Assembly (NCBI GenBank): GCA_965116945.1
Contig: OZ220734.1
Location: 806,001-870,000, forward strand
DNA: 64,000 nucleotides
From: Plut-88900 sp965116945
GTDB lineage: Bacteria; Chloroflexota; Dehalococcoidia; Plut-88900
Direction: 5' to 3'
The notes beneath the pieces are model-generated. The model searched no databases and was not told the origin of the DNA. It saw only the letters and a list, made by a program, of their open reading frames with translations. Shown here in pieces: positions 1-8,580 of this stretch (position 1 is the first letter of the stretch; each line of letters begins with the position of its first letter). The translations under genes and the position numbers were made by a program.

Positions 1-83
1 GCGGACCCAGGCCCGGCTCAAAAGCCTCAGCCTGACAGTCCTAATCCCCCACCCAGTTCGAACAAAGGTACACCCAAACTTTA

Positions 84-1504
84 ATGAAGCGCGCCCAGAA
101 TTCGGGCTTAACAGACCAGGAGGCAATGGAAGAGGCAAACGCAAAAGACGTCTGGCGCGCAGCGCTGGGTGAGCTGGAACTGCAGGTCACAAAACCCTAT
201 TTCGAGACGTATCTAAAAGGCAGTTCCGGGGTGTCGCTGGAGGGAGACAGGTTCGCCGTGGCGGCGCCCAACTCCTTTATCACCGAATGGCTACGCCTGA
301 AGATGAAACCTCGCATTGAGGAGACCCTGGCCGGGCTATTGGGACGGCCTGTTTCAGTGCAGTTTGAGGTTTCGAGTCAGCAGGGCAGCCGAAGGACACG
401 CTTACTCCCACTGCCTTCGCCGAAGGAGAGGGCCTCCAGGACCTCGGTTGGGAAGAGGGATATTCCGACTCCAACCAGCAACTCCTGCTGAACCGGCACT
501 ACACGTTCGACTCGATAGTGGTAGCCAGGTTCAACAGGGTGGCCTACGCCGCAGCTCAGGCCGTATCCGAGAACAAGGAATGCCCCTTCAACCCTCTGTT
601 CATTTATGGGGAGGCGGGGGTTGGGAAAACACATCTCCTGCACGCCATCGGTCACCTGGCCAAGTCACAACGGCGATCGATGCTGTACGTCGGGGCGGAG
701 CAGTTCACTACCGACTACGCGGAGGCAGCCCGGGAGCGTAATTTCTCGGGTTTTCGGAACAAGTACCGCACGGTGGACCTCCTAATGGTGGACGATATCC
801 AGTTCATAGGAGGCAAACGTCAGACCCAGGAGGGTTTCTTCCACATCTTCAATCACCTGCACGGGACAAACCGACAACTGGTGCTGGCAGGGGATAGACA
901 TCCCAGAGAGATTGAGGGACTGGATCACCGGCTTGTCTCGCGTTTTGAAGGGGGGTTGTTGGCTGATGTGAAAACGCCGGGACTCGGGTCAAGGGTGAAG
1001 ATACTGAAGCTCAAGTGCACGAATATGGACGTAGAAGTTCCGACTTCGGCGCTGGAGATGATTGCCCGGGTGGTAGATGGGAGCGTAAGGCGGCTGGAAG
1101 GGGCTCTTCATCGGGTCCTGGCACTGTCCACTGCAGAGTCTAAGGCAGTTACCCCCGCTCTAGTCACAGAAGCGCTGATGGGTGATGCCGAATTGCAAAC
1201 CGACCATACCACTCCCGAGGCGATCATCGAGTCTACTGCACAGTATTTTGGCCTATCCATCGAGGACGTTACAGGAAGTCGCAGGCTGAAGCAGTACGTC
1301 CATGCAAGAAGCATTGCCATGTACCTCATCAGGGAGGAGTTACGGCTCGCCCCTATGCGCATTGGCTCTCTGTTCGGGGACAGGACTCCCGCGGGTGTGA
1401 GCGCGTCTTGCAAGAAGATCTCTGAGCACGTCCCAACAAGCACAACGCTGCGTCGGGATATATCTAGAATCCGGGACATGCTTTTCGCAGGGCCACGGGT
1501 CTAA
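84..1504 (+). pseudogene. dnaA: DnaA-like replication initiator, split by a frameshift
   Basis: Two reading frames together make one DnaA. The first (84-491) holds domain I (DVWRAALGELE... to about residue 95) and then runs into a nonsense tail. The second opens after a stop at 365-367 and reads LLLNRHYTFDSIV into the AAA+ domain, although its first usable start is a GTG at 518. Counted from 518, Walker A GEAGVGKT is at residues 31-38, Walker B LLMVDDIQF ends near 96, and the C-terminal DNA-binding domain follows. The frame change lies between about 368 and 480, in the variable linker. DnaA normally melts the origin and binds DnaA boxes. Here the usual GGRDHTTV box-recognition signature is replaced by GDRTPAGV (about 287-294). 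Either a sequencing error breaks a divergent but real gene, or this is a decaying paralogue. The family call is firm; function is doubtful. Confidence 0.8.
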
Positions 1505-1884
1505 ACCACGGTTTCCGATCAAGTAACTGCCCACTAATTCCTTATTAACTCACTCCATTTCATAGTCTTTAACTCGCGACCTCAAAGTCGCACTGCAACT
1601 TCCCCACGATAGTCTTATCTGCACTCAGATGTCGGGCTTTACCAACCATCTTGTAATACAACAACTGCCACATTTACCATGCCAACTTGGATGTTCTTTT
1701 TCACCAAGCAAATCAACCACCTCAACAAGTTTCAGGCCAGTTCAGAGATCACTCCTAAATTCATGGCATCCAACTTCGTTAACAACAATTCCAATCGGCT
1801 CTGAGTATTGTGGTTAGTATTCTTTACTACACTCTGTTATAAGGTAAAGACTTAAGAAGACAGAAGAGCAATAATTGCTAGTTC
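1505..1884. other. AT-rich intergenic gap between dnaA and obg
   Basis: About 380 bases with no convincing gene and clearly lower GC than either neighbour. It holds a small hairpin (GCGAC/GTCGC around 1576-1591), a TTATAA promoter-like box near 1838 and an AGCAAT/ATTGCT inverted repeat just before the obg start. I looked for DnaA boxes (TTATNCACA) on both strands and saw no good match, so an origin here is possible only from position and composition. Confidence 0.4.
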
Positions 1885-3141
1885 ATGCTGATAGATGACG
1901 TCAAATTAGTTGTGGCAGGTGGTCGGGGCGGTCGAGGTGCGGTCACTTTTCGTAAGGAGAAGTTTGTGCCGTTCGGGGGCCCTGATGGTGGAGATGGCGG
2001 CATTGGTGGAAAGGTAATTCTGGCAGCGAGCCACGATGTGTTATCGCTGGGACACTTGGCGATGACACCTCATCTAAAGGGTGAGGCAGGAGAGGATGGG
2101 AGAAGGGCAAAAAAGATAGGTAGGGCCGGGGCTGATATGGTGATCGAGGTGCCGGTGGGAACGGTGGCTGTGGTGAGTGGGGGAGTAAGTGAGGTTGTTC
2201 TGGACTTGCAGGACGGTGGTCAAAGGGAAACAGTATGCGAGGGGGGTACCGGGGGGAGGGGGAACAGGGCGTTTGCTACATCGACTATGAAAGTGCCGAG
2301 GATGGCGGAAGTCGGGGAGGCGGGTGAGGTGAGGAGCGTGAGGCTGATGTACAAGATGATGGCAGACGTGGCTTTAGTTGGAATGCCCAATAGCGGGAAG
2401 TCGGAGTTGCTGAATAGTCTGACGGGTGCGGGGGCAAGGGTGGCGGACTACTGGATGACTACTACGGAGCCGGTGATCGGGGTGATGGAACATGAGTGGA
2501 GGCAGTACGAGCTGGTTGAGATACCTGCGACATGGACAGGGTCGGGGGAGGGTGAGGGAGGACCGCTGAAGCATGCACACAGAGCTGCGGTGGTAGCCGC
2601 TGTGCTGAATGCGGAAGCGGATGACGTGTCAGGCGAGTATAAGGAGTTGTTGAAGGCCCTGGAGGAATCAGACCCTATCGTGGCAGGCAAGCCAAGGGTG
2701 GTGGTGGTAAACAAGGCGGACCTTGTTGACGGTGGAGTAGACACCGACTCATACGGTATGGAGGACTTCCCCGGGGCGAGGCAAATCCATGTGGTGTCCG
2801 CGGTTACGGGCGAAGGGCTTGAAGGACTGATCAGCAGACTGGTAGACGAGGTAGTCTCTATCGGGAGGGAAGGTGGTGGTATAGAGCGGGATGAGTTGCC
2901 GGTTCTAAGGCCGAAGCCGATGGATAAGCGGATAGCTGTGCGAAAGGTAGACGAGGCTTACGTTGTACATGCAGGTACCCTGGAAAGGCTTGTACGGGGC
3001 ACTGACATATCGGACTGGGAAGCCAGGATGCAACTGATGTCTCTACTGGAGAAGGCAGGGGTGCACCAGGCGTTGCAGAAGGCGGGTGTGAAGGAAGGGG
3101 ACACGGTGAGGATAGGCAACGCGGAGCTGGAGTGGACATGA
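1885..3141 (+). CDS. obg: Obg/CgtA-family GTPase with degenerate switch II
   Basis: Obg proteins are ribosome-associated GTPases acting in 50S assembly and the stringent response. The 418 residues show the glycine-rich Obg fold (1-158), the G domain and the C-terminal OCT domain (about 355-417). G1 GMPNSGKS is intact at 166-173, G4 NKAD at 276-279 and G5 SA at 305-306. The G3 motif, normally DxPG, reads EIPATWT at about 212-218, so both the aspartate and the glycine are missing. G2 (TTT, 192-194) is recognisable. The gene overlaps nadD by ATGA, so the two are probably one operon, as in many bacteria. Family assignment is strong; normal GTP hydrolysis is doubtful. Confidence 0.9.
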   Translation: MLIDDVKLVVAGGRGGRGAVTFRKEKFVPFGGPDGGDGGIGGKVILAASHDVLSLGHLAMTPHLKGEAGEDGRRAKKIGRAGADMVIEVPVGTVAVVSGGVSEVVLDLQDGGQRETVCEGGTGGRGNRAFATSTMKVPRMAEVGEAGEVRSVRLMYKMMADVALVGMPNSGKSELLNSLTGAGARVADYWMTTTEPVIGVMEHEWRQYELVEIPATWTGSGEGEGGPLKHAHRAAVVAAVLNAEADDVSGEYKELLKALEESDPIVAGKPRVVVVNKADLVDGGVDTDSYGMEDFPGARQIHVVSAVTGEGLEGLISRLVDEVVSIGREGGGIERDELPVLRPKPMDKRIAVRKVDEAYVVHAGTLERLVRGTDISDWEARMQLMSLLEKAGVHQALQKAGVKEGDTVRIGNAELEWT

Positions 3142-3740
3142 GGGTCGGGGTCCTGGGGGGGACATTTGACCCAGTGCACAACGGGCACCTGATCATCGCC
3201 GAGGAGGCGCAGGCGAAGCTGGGGTTGGCCAAGGTGATGTTCATACCCGCGGGTCGGCCGTGGTTCAAGGACGGGGAGAACGTGTCGGACATGGGGTGGC
3301 GGCTGGACATGCTGAAGCTGGCGGTGAATGGGAACCCGAGCTTCGAGATAGATACGATGGAGCTTGAGCGTGAGGGGGCAACCTACACTATAGACACCAT
3401 GGAGGAGCTGAGGAAGCGGATGGGGGAGGGTGTGGAGCTGTTCTTCATCATCGGGATAGATGCGCTGTCGGAGCTGGGGAGGTGGAAGGAGCCGAGGCGC
3501 CTGGCGTCGTTCTGCCAGTTTGCGACGATGCGGAGACCGGGGTTTACTGAGCTGGACCTGGAGGCGATAGAGAGGGAGGTGCCCGGGGTGTCGGGGAGGG
3601 TGCACGTGCTGGATAACGTGCAGGTTGACATCAGCTCGTCGGATATAAGGGAGAGGGTGGAGCGGGGAGAGTCGATCAGGTACCTGGTGCCGCCGGCGGT
3701 GAGGGCTTATATAGAGGAGGAGGGGTTGTACCGCGGATAA
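3138..3740 (+). CDS. nadD: Nicotinate-nucleotide adenylyltransferase
   Basis: NadD joins nicotinate mononucleotide to AMP to give deamido-NAD in NAD synthesis. The 200-residue protein starts MRVGVLGGTFDPVHNGHL, with the nucleotidyltransferase signature GxFxPxHxGH, and ends with the second signature SSSDIRERV followed by the usual LVPPAVRAYIEEEGLY tail. I chose the ATG at 3138 because it overlaps the obg stop as ATGA, which suggests translational coupling; a GTG two codons upstream is possible. Length and motifs are normal. Confidence 0.95.
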   Translation: MRVGVLGGTFDPVHNGHLIIAEEAQAKLGLAKVMFIPAGRPWFKDGENVSDMGWRLDMLKLAVNGNPSFEIDTMELEREGATYTIDTMEELRKRMGEGVELFFIIGIDALSELGRWKEPRRLASFCQFATMRRPGFTELDLEAIEREVPGVSGRVHVLDNVQVDISSSDIRERVERGESIRYLVPPAVRAYIEEEGLYRG

Positions 3741-3784
3741 GGATTGCCCAGTTGGTGTTGAGAAGTGGGAAAGGGAGGGGTGGC

Positions 3785-3910
3785 AAACGCAGAGCACCCC
3801 CCCGCTCATACTTCGAGAGCCTCAGCATGAGCGGCCCCTCACCGGGAATGGATTTACGCCGAGGCGCATCTTCGACCTGCCTCCGCAGGAATGACGGACG
3901 AAGAACGGGC
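3785..3910 (+). repeat. Extragenic palindromic repeat between nadD and gyrB
   Basis: The gap holds a CCGCTCATACTTCGA/CATGAGCGG hairpin followed by a GGAATGACGG unit. Both belong to repeat families seen throughout the window. Here they are in the orientation typical of the region left of 15.3 kb. Confidence 0.6.
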
Positions 3911-3919
3911 GCCGAGGGG

Positions 3920-6328
3920 CTAGATGTCCAGGTTGCGGACGTTTTTGGCGTGGTTCTGTATGAAGCGCTTGCGGGGAGGGACTTCGTCGCCCATTAGGGT
4001 GTTGAAGATGCTGTCGGCGTCCTGGGAGTTATCGATGGCGACTTGGAGGATGGTGCGGGACTCGGGGTTCATGGTGCTCTCCCAGAGCTGGTCGGGGTTC
4101 ATCTCTCCCAGGCCCTTGTAGCGTTGGATGGCGATGCCGCGGGTGTCGCTGTGGCGTTCGATCATGGCCGCCAGGGCGCTCCAGGAGACTTCCTCGTCGA
4201 GGTCCTTGTCCTTCTTGGTGACGCGGAAGCTGCCGTGGGTGACGATGTCCTTGACAGCGGGGTAGAACTCCTTGCAGGCGTGCATGGGAGGGGCGTCGGC
4301 GATCTGGAGGGGGATGGAGGTGCCGTTCTCGTCGTCCCAGAAGACCTCGATGCGCTGGGCGACGTGGCCGTTGGAGGGGACCTTGACCTCGAAGCCGCGG
4401 GACTCGAACTGCTGGACCAGGCCGGTCAGCTCGTCGTGCTCTTCGTCAGATTCCTCCACGGCGGAAGCGCCGTTGGTGGTTAGGCCTTCCAGGAGGCCTG
4501 GGGCGACCTCGTCGGGGAGGCCTACGTCACGCCAGGCGCTGGCGAAGCGCTTGAGGGGGTCGATGATGCGGGCAATCTGGACTCCGGTGAAGGTCTTGTC
4601 GCCGTCCAGGCTGGTCACCTTGATGCCGCCGTAGGCCCGTCGGGCGTACCAGTCGTCCTTTTCGTTGTCGGAGAATTTCCACTCGGCCTTCTTGCCCTTG
4701 CTGACGCGGTAGAGGGGGGGCTGGGCGATGTAGAGGTAACCGCCGGTGATCAGCTCCGGCATGTTGCGGAAGAAGAAGGTGAGGAGGAGGGTGCGGATGT
4801 GGGAGCCGTCGACGTCGGCGTCTGTCATGATGATGACGCGGTGGTAGCGGAGCTTGGAGGCGTCGAAGGTCTCCTTGATGCCGGTGCCGAGGGCGGTGAT
4901 GAGGGCGCGGATCTCTTCGTGGGCGAGCATCTTGTCGGGGCGGGCCTTCTCGACGTTGAGGATCTTGCCCTTGAGGGGGAGGATAGCCTGGAACTGGCGG
5001 TCTCGGCCCATCTTGGCGGAGCCGCCGGCGGACTCACCCTCGACGATATAGACCTCGCTGCGGCTGGGGTCGCGCTCTGCGCAGTCGGCGAGCTTGCCCG
5101 GGAGGCTGCCGCCGTCGAAGGCGCCCTTGCGGAGGACGAGGTCGCGTGCCTTTCGGGCTGCTTCACGGGCCCGGGCGGCGGTGAGGCACTTTTCGATGAT
5201 GCGCCTGGCGTCCTGGGGGTTCTCCTCAAGGTACTTGCCGAGGCCCTCGGACATGGCGGACTCGACGAGGCTCTTCATCTCGGCGTTGCCGAGCTTGCCC
5301 TTGGTCTGGCCCTCGAACTGGGGGTCGGTAAGCTTGACGCTGACGACGGCGGTGAGGCCCTCCCGGACGTCTTCGCCGGATAGGTTGCCCTGGTCGTTCT
5401 TGAAGAGTTTGCCCTTGCGGGCGTAGTCGTTGAGGCCGCGGGTGAGGCCGGCTCGGAAGCCGGAGATGTGGGTGCCGCCATCGACGGTGTGGATGCAGTT
5501 GGCGAAGGAGAGGGTGTTCTCCGAAAAGCCATTGTTGTACTGCATGGCTATTTCGATGCTGGAGCCGTCGGCGTATTTCTGGATGTAGATGGGCAGGGGG
5601 GTGACGGAGCCGCGGTTGCGGTTCATGTGCCGGACGAAGCTGGATATGCCGCCTTCGAAGAAGAAGGTGAGCTCGCCGTCCTCTATGGAGCGTCGTTCGT
5701 CGATGAGCTTGATCTCGAGGCCCTTGTTGAGGTAGGCGGTCTCTCGGAAGTGGTCGGCGAGGGTGTCGAAGTCGTAGTCGAGCTCGGTGAAGATTTCGGG
5801 GTCGGGCTCGAAGGTGATCTTGGTACCGGTGCCCTCGGCAGGTTCGATCTTTCGGATGGGACCTTCCCGGAGACCCTTTCGGTATTCCTGCTCGTGGAGG
5901 AAGCCATCCCTGCGGACCTGGGCCTTGAGGTGTACGGAGAGGGCGTTGACGACGGATGCGCCGACGCCGTGGAGGCCGCCGGAGACCTTGTAGCCGCCAC
6001 CGCCGAACTTGCCGCCGGCGTGAAGGATGGTCATGACGGTCTCGAGGGCGGAGACGCCGGTGGTGGGGTGCTTGCCGACGGGGATGCCGCGGCCGTTGTC
6101 CGAGCTGCTGATGGCGCCGTCCTTATGGATGGTTACGACGACCTTGTCGCAGTAACCGGCCATTGCTTCGTCGACGGAGTTGTCGACGATTTCGTAGATA
6201 AGATGGTGCAGGCCGCGCTGGTCCGTACTGCCGATGTACATGCCGGGACGGCGGCGGACGGCCTCGAGGCCTTCGAGGACCTGGATATCGGCGGCTGTGT
6301 AGCGCTCTGTCTCTTGCTTTAACGCCAT
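3920..6328 (-). CDS. gyrB: DNA gyrase subunit B
   Basis: GyrB is the ATPase half of gyrase, which introduces negative supercoils with GyrA. From the ATG at 6328 the protein is 802 residues, the size of the E. coli type. It has the GHKL ATP site (EIVDNSVDEA, DNGRGIPVG, GGLHGVGASVVNAL), the TOPRIM motifs EGESAGG and DADVDGSHIRTL, and the extra insert of about 170 residues typical of the long form before the C-terminal QRYKGLGEMNP. The frame stays open upstream to 6430, but the low-complexity proline-rich extension does not resemble GyrB, and MALKQETERYTAADIQVLEG is the usual beginning. gyrA is not in the window. Confidence 0.96.
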   Translation of the reverse strand: MALKQETERYTAADIQVLEGLEAVRRRPGMYIGSTDQRGLHHLIYEIVDNSVDEAMAGYCDKVVVTIHKDGAISSSDNGRGIPVGKHPTTGVSALETVMTILHAGGKFGGGGYKVSGGLHGVGASVVNALSVHLKAQVRRDGFLHEQEYRKGLREGPIRKIEPAEGTGTKITFEPDPEIFTELDYDFDTLADHFRETAYLNKGLEIKLIDERRSIEDGELTFFFEGGISSFVRHMNRNRGSVTPLPIYIQKYADGSSIEIAMQYNNGFSENTLSFANCIHTVDGGTHISGFRAGLTRGLNDYARKGKLFKNDQGNLSGEDVREGLTAVVSVKLTDPQFEGQTKGKLGNAEMKSLVESAMSEGLGKYLEENPQDARRIIEKCLTAARAREAARKARDLVLRKGAFDGGSLPGKLADCAERDPSRSEVYIVEGESAGGSAKMGRDRQFQAILPLKGKILNVEKARPDKMLAHEEIRALITALGTGIKETFDASKLRYHRVIIMTDADVDGSHIRTLLLTFFFRNMPELITGGYLYIAQPPLYRVSKGKKAEWKFSDNEKDDWYARRAYGGIKVTSLDGDKTFTGVQIARIIDPLKRFASAWRDVGLPDEVAPGLLEGLTTNGASAVEESDEEHDELTGLVQQFESRGFEVKVPSNGHVAQRIEVFWDDENGTSIPLQIADAPPMHACKEFYPAVKDIVTHGSFRVTKKDKDLDEEVSWSALAAMIERHSDTRGIAIQRYKGLGEMNPDQLWESTMNPESRTILQVAIDNSQDADSIFNTLMGDEVPPRKRFIQNHAKNVRNLDI

Positions 6329-6789
6329 GAGTTCAACCTGTTGGGGTCTCGGGCTAGACAGGGGACCCAGGAGTGTGTAGCGGCCCGTGGGCTGTCGAGG
6401 GGAGGGCCCTGGGACCGGGGATGGGGACACGAATGAATTTAATGATGATTACAAAACCTCGACCAAAAACATTGTATCACAAATGACGGTTATTTTGTAG
6501 CTAGGGTGTGTGTGAACCACAAGATGTTGCGGGTGATTGATTGAACGTTGATTAAACATTGATTGAACTCGTAGCTGTTTTGATTGAACGACGCCTAGAG
6601 GAGAAAACCAGGGGTGTGGTGCATTTTAGGTGGGCGAGACGGATTAGCAAGGCGTGGGCCACCCCCCGCTCATACTTCGACTACGCTCAGCATGAGCGGC
6701 CCCACGCCGGGGATGGATTCCCAATCGGGGTCGGGAATGACGGATAAGGGAGTGTGGGGATTGCGGTGGGGGAGGTCGGGTTGTTCGGT

Positions 6790-7305
6790 TGTGGGGTTTG
6801 CACTCTGTTCTGTCTGTTTTGGAGGGGCCGGCGATGGAAGGTCCGGGACTCGGATGCAGGACCTCTATGGCACCTACGCCGACGCTTTGGGCATCAGCGG
6901 TTGTCCTGCCATTCCCTACACGCATGCCTTGGGAGACTTGCCGGCGTCGAGGGCGTCTCAGCGTGGGGACATCCGCTCTCCGCATCAGCGCTCGACCGCT
7001 GAGCGGGACGGCATATCGGCTCGAAGCCGCCGTGGGCGGAATGAGCCGCATAAGGGCACTAAGGCCCTGCATAACGAGTCAGAAGACTCGCGGGATTCCT
7101 CGACGAGGGTTAAGTCGGCGAGGCGAATACGCCCGGGTAAGGGGCGTCGTATCGGCAAGGGCGTCGATAGAGAGGCCTGATGCCGCATAGAGTCGATGGA
7201 CCATCCATCGCCTGGAAGTTAGGGAAGGGGCACGGGACCCGGTGGGTCGGGTGGGCTTCCCTGGGTAATTGGTTCCTCCTTGAGGTTGGAGTGGGGTCTA
7301 GACTG
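6790..7305 (-). ncRNA. Candidate structured ncRNA, copy A
   Basis: Predicted transcript of about 500 nt beginning just after the promoter. The segment GGCGATGGA (complement of 7204-7212) can pair with TCCATCGCC (complement of 6830-6838) some 365 nt away, and the helix continues with GGTCC/GGACC after one mismatch. A second helix, AGGGAAG with CTTCCCT, closes an arm near the 5' end, as in the other copies. An AAGGAGG motif lies near the 5' end with no start codon behind it. It matches no RNA family I recognise. The 3' end is uncertain. Confidence 0.6.
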
Positions 7306-7311
7306 AGGAGG

Positions 7312-7341
7312 AATATAGCACATGTGTTTGGGTGGGGTCAA
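7312..7341 (-). promoter_or_regulatory. Promoter of RNA repeat copy A
   Basis: On the minus strand TTGACC (7341-7336) and TATATT (7317-7312) are separated by 18 bases. The same boxes with the same spacing precede copy C, and a better match precedes copy B. Confidence 0.7.
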
Positions 7342-7373
7342 GGGGCAAATGTCACACTTTTGAGGGGATGCCC

Positions 7374-7537
7374 CCCGCCCCCAGGGGAACCCTCACCCCC
7401 TTGGTCCCCCTCTCACTCCACAGGCGCACGCCTAGGCGCATCTTCGACCCTTAGGGCCAATAAGGGAGAGGGGGAAAAATGAATAGGGGTAGGCACGCCC
7501 GCTTTGCAGGCGTGCCTACCCCTAATTCAATACCGGG
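7374..7537 (+). repeat. Composite hairpin repeat H1
   Basis: A CCCTCACCCCCTTGGTCCCC / AAGGGAGAGGGGG module is followed by a long hairpin (7485-7523) with a 15-bp arm around a short loop, then a TAATTCAATAC tail. The stem sequence is unlike the other copies but remains complementary. Confidence 0.7.
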
Positions 7538-7645
7538 GGAGGAGGAAGGTATGGGGGCGGGAATGACGAGGGCCGTGGTTGACACTGTTGGGGGGTGGAT
7601 TTACCATTTGGGTTCGCTAGGGGTGTGCCCTTGGCGCTCGGGGCG

Positions 7646-7722
7646 GGGCGGTTAGCTCAGTTGGTGAGAGCGCCTGCTTCACACGCAGGAGGTCGCTGGT
7701 TCGAGTCCAGCATCGCCCACCA
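7646..7722 (+). tRNA. tRNA-Val (anticodon CAC)
   Basis: Complete cloverleaf with acceptor GGGCGGT/ATCGCCC, anticodon arm CCTGC-TTCACAC-GCAGG, GGTTCGAGTCC T-arm and an encoded CCA. First of four tRNAs in a row. Confidence 0.95.
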
Positions 7723-7757
7723 TGTGAGCCGGAGGATCGGGCCCCGGGTGGATTTAA

Positions 7758-7844
7758 GCCGAAGTGGCGGAACGGCAGACGCGCTGCGTTCAGGGCGCAG
7801 TGTCCCACGAGGACGTGTGGGTTCAAATCCCACCTTCGGCACCA
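7758..7844 (+). tRNA. tRNA-Leu (anticodon CAG)
   Basis: 87-nt class II tRNA with acceptor GCCGAAG/CTTCGGC, anticodon arm CTGCG-TTCAGGG-CGCAG, a long variable arm (TGTCCCACGAGGACGT) and an encoded CCA. Confidence 0.95.
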
Positions 7845-7884
7845 ACAGATGAGATTACGGCTATAATCTGTTCCTGGTGAAAAT

Positions 7885-7961
7885 GCGCTTGTAGCTCAGA
7901 TGGATAGAGCGCTGCCCTGCGGAGGCAGAGGTCGTGGGTTCGAGCCCCGCCAAGCGCGCCA
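7885..7961 (+). tRNA. tRNA-Arg with anticodon GCG
   Basis: Acceptor GCGCTTG/CAAGCGC, anticodon arm CTGCC-CTGCGGA-GGCAG and encoded CCA. The loop gives anticodon GCG, reading CGC. Most bacteria read CGU/CGC/CGA with ACG modified to inosine, so this is unusual. A TATAAT box at 7862-7867 may be its own promoter. Confidence 0.93.
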
Positions 7962-7983
7962 GGCAATAACTTTCTCGGGATAG

Positions 7984-8060
7984 GGGCGGTTAGCTCAGTT
8001 GGTGAGAGCGCTTGCCTTACAAGCAAGAGGTCACTGGTTCGAGTCCAGTACCGCCCACCA
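7984..8060 (+). tRNA. tRNA-Val (anticodon TAC)
   Basis: Acceptor GGGCGGT/ACCGCCC, anticodon arm CTTGC-CTTACAA-GCAAG and encoded CCA. Its D-arm half is almost identical to the Val(CAC) gene at 7646, suggesting local duplication. Confidence 0.95.
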
Positions 8061-8120
8061 GGCACAAAGGTCCGGGAAGAGTGTCTTGACACCCCAGTAT
8101 GCACAAGAGGGAGGCCGGAG

Positions 8121-8342
8121 ATGATTAGGCAGATGACGGCGATCATCGAGCGTGAAGGCGAGTCCTATGTCGCGCTGTGCCCCGAGCTGGACATTGCGAG
8201 TCAAGGTGCAAGCGTGTCGGAGGCCCGGGCCAATCTGAAGGAGGCGCTAGAGCTCTTTTACGAGACGGCGTCTGATAGTGAAATCCAACGGCGGCTTCAT
8301 GATGAAGTGTATGTAACGCACGTCGAGGTGGCGGTTGGCTAG
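8121..8342 (+). CDS. hicB: HicB-family antitoxin
   Basis: A 73-residue protein with the short HicB fold (TAIIEREGESYVALCPELDIASQGASVSEARANLKEALELFYE), which covers the toxin's active site; it has no added DNA-binding domain. A GGAGG-like site precedes the ATG. It overlaps the downstream hicA by a few bases, so the two are translated together. The antitoxin-first order is the reverse of the classical hicAB order but common in this family. It lies directly behind the tRNA cluster, a frequent insertion point. Confidence 0.85.
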   Translation: MIRQMTAIIEREGESYVALCPELDIASQGASVSEARANLKEALELFYETASDSEIQRRLHDEVYVTHVEVAVG

Positions 8343-8553
8343 GCTTCGGGTGCTTTCGGGGAGGGAGGTCTGTGCGATTCTCGCGGCACAGGGATTCTCC
8401 GAGGTACGGCGAAGAGGCAGCCACATAGTAATGCAAAGGGCCGAAGTCGGCGACACAACGACCGTGCCGGTGCCGGACCACAAGGAACTCCGCATCGGAA
8501 CGTTAATGTCGATTATTCGGCAATCGGGCCTAGCCCGGACGTTTTTTGAGTGA
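8335..8553 (+). CDS. hicA: HicA-family mRNA interferase toxin
   Basis: 72 residues with the dsRBD-like HicA fold and the catalytic histidine in RRGSHIVMQR (His30). HicA cleaves mRNA and is neutralised by HicB, encoded just upstream. The start is a TTG at 8335 overlapping hicB. The central GDTTTVPVPDHKELRIGTL segment is typical. It looks intact, unlike the other toxin genes in this window. Confidence 0.85.
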   Translation: MARLRVLSGREVCAILAAQGFSEVRRRGSHIVMQRAEVGDTTTVPVPDHKELRIGTLMSIIRQSGLARTFFE

Positions 8554-8580
8554 GCAGGCATAGGGATTCAGGGGAGTGAG

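Larger units (their letters stand above)
6540..7345 (-). repeat. Long interspersed repeat, copy A
   Basis: This stretch recurs in inverted orientation at about 18.98-19.80 kb, and its promoter-proximal and RNA parts recur again at 59.03-59.57 kb. Read on the minus strand it has a promoter, an RNA-like segment of about 500 nt, a REP hairpin and finally three TTCAATCAA units (near 6546-6592) that also end copy B. No protein-coding ORF is conserved between copies. Confidence 0.8.

Noticed and set aside
1505..1884. Definite replication origin
   Set aside because: AT-rich and near dnaA, but I found no convincing cluster of DnaA boxes, and the altered DnaA domain IV makes the expected box uncertain.
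5468..6322. Long open frame on the plus strand opposite gyrB
   Set aside because: It is an antisense shadow of gyrB with a skewed Gly/Val/Asp composition and no domain pattern.
6540..7345. Insertion sequence or prophage remnant
   Set aside because: No transposase, integrase or phage gene is present in or beside any of the three copies, and no terminal inverted repeats were seen.
7595..8146. Open frames across the tRNA cluster on both strands
   Set aside because: They translate tRNA genes; cloverleaf structure and CCA ends decide the matter.
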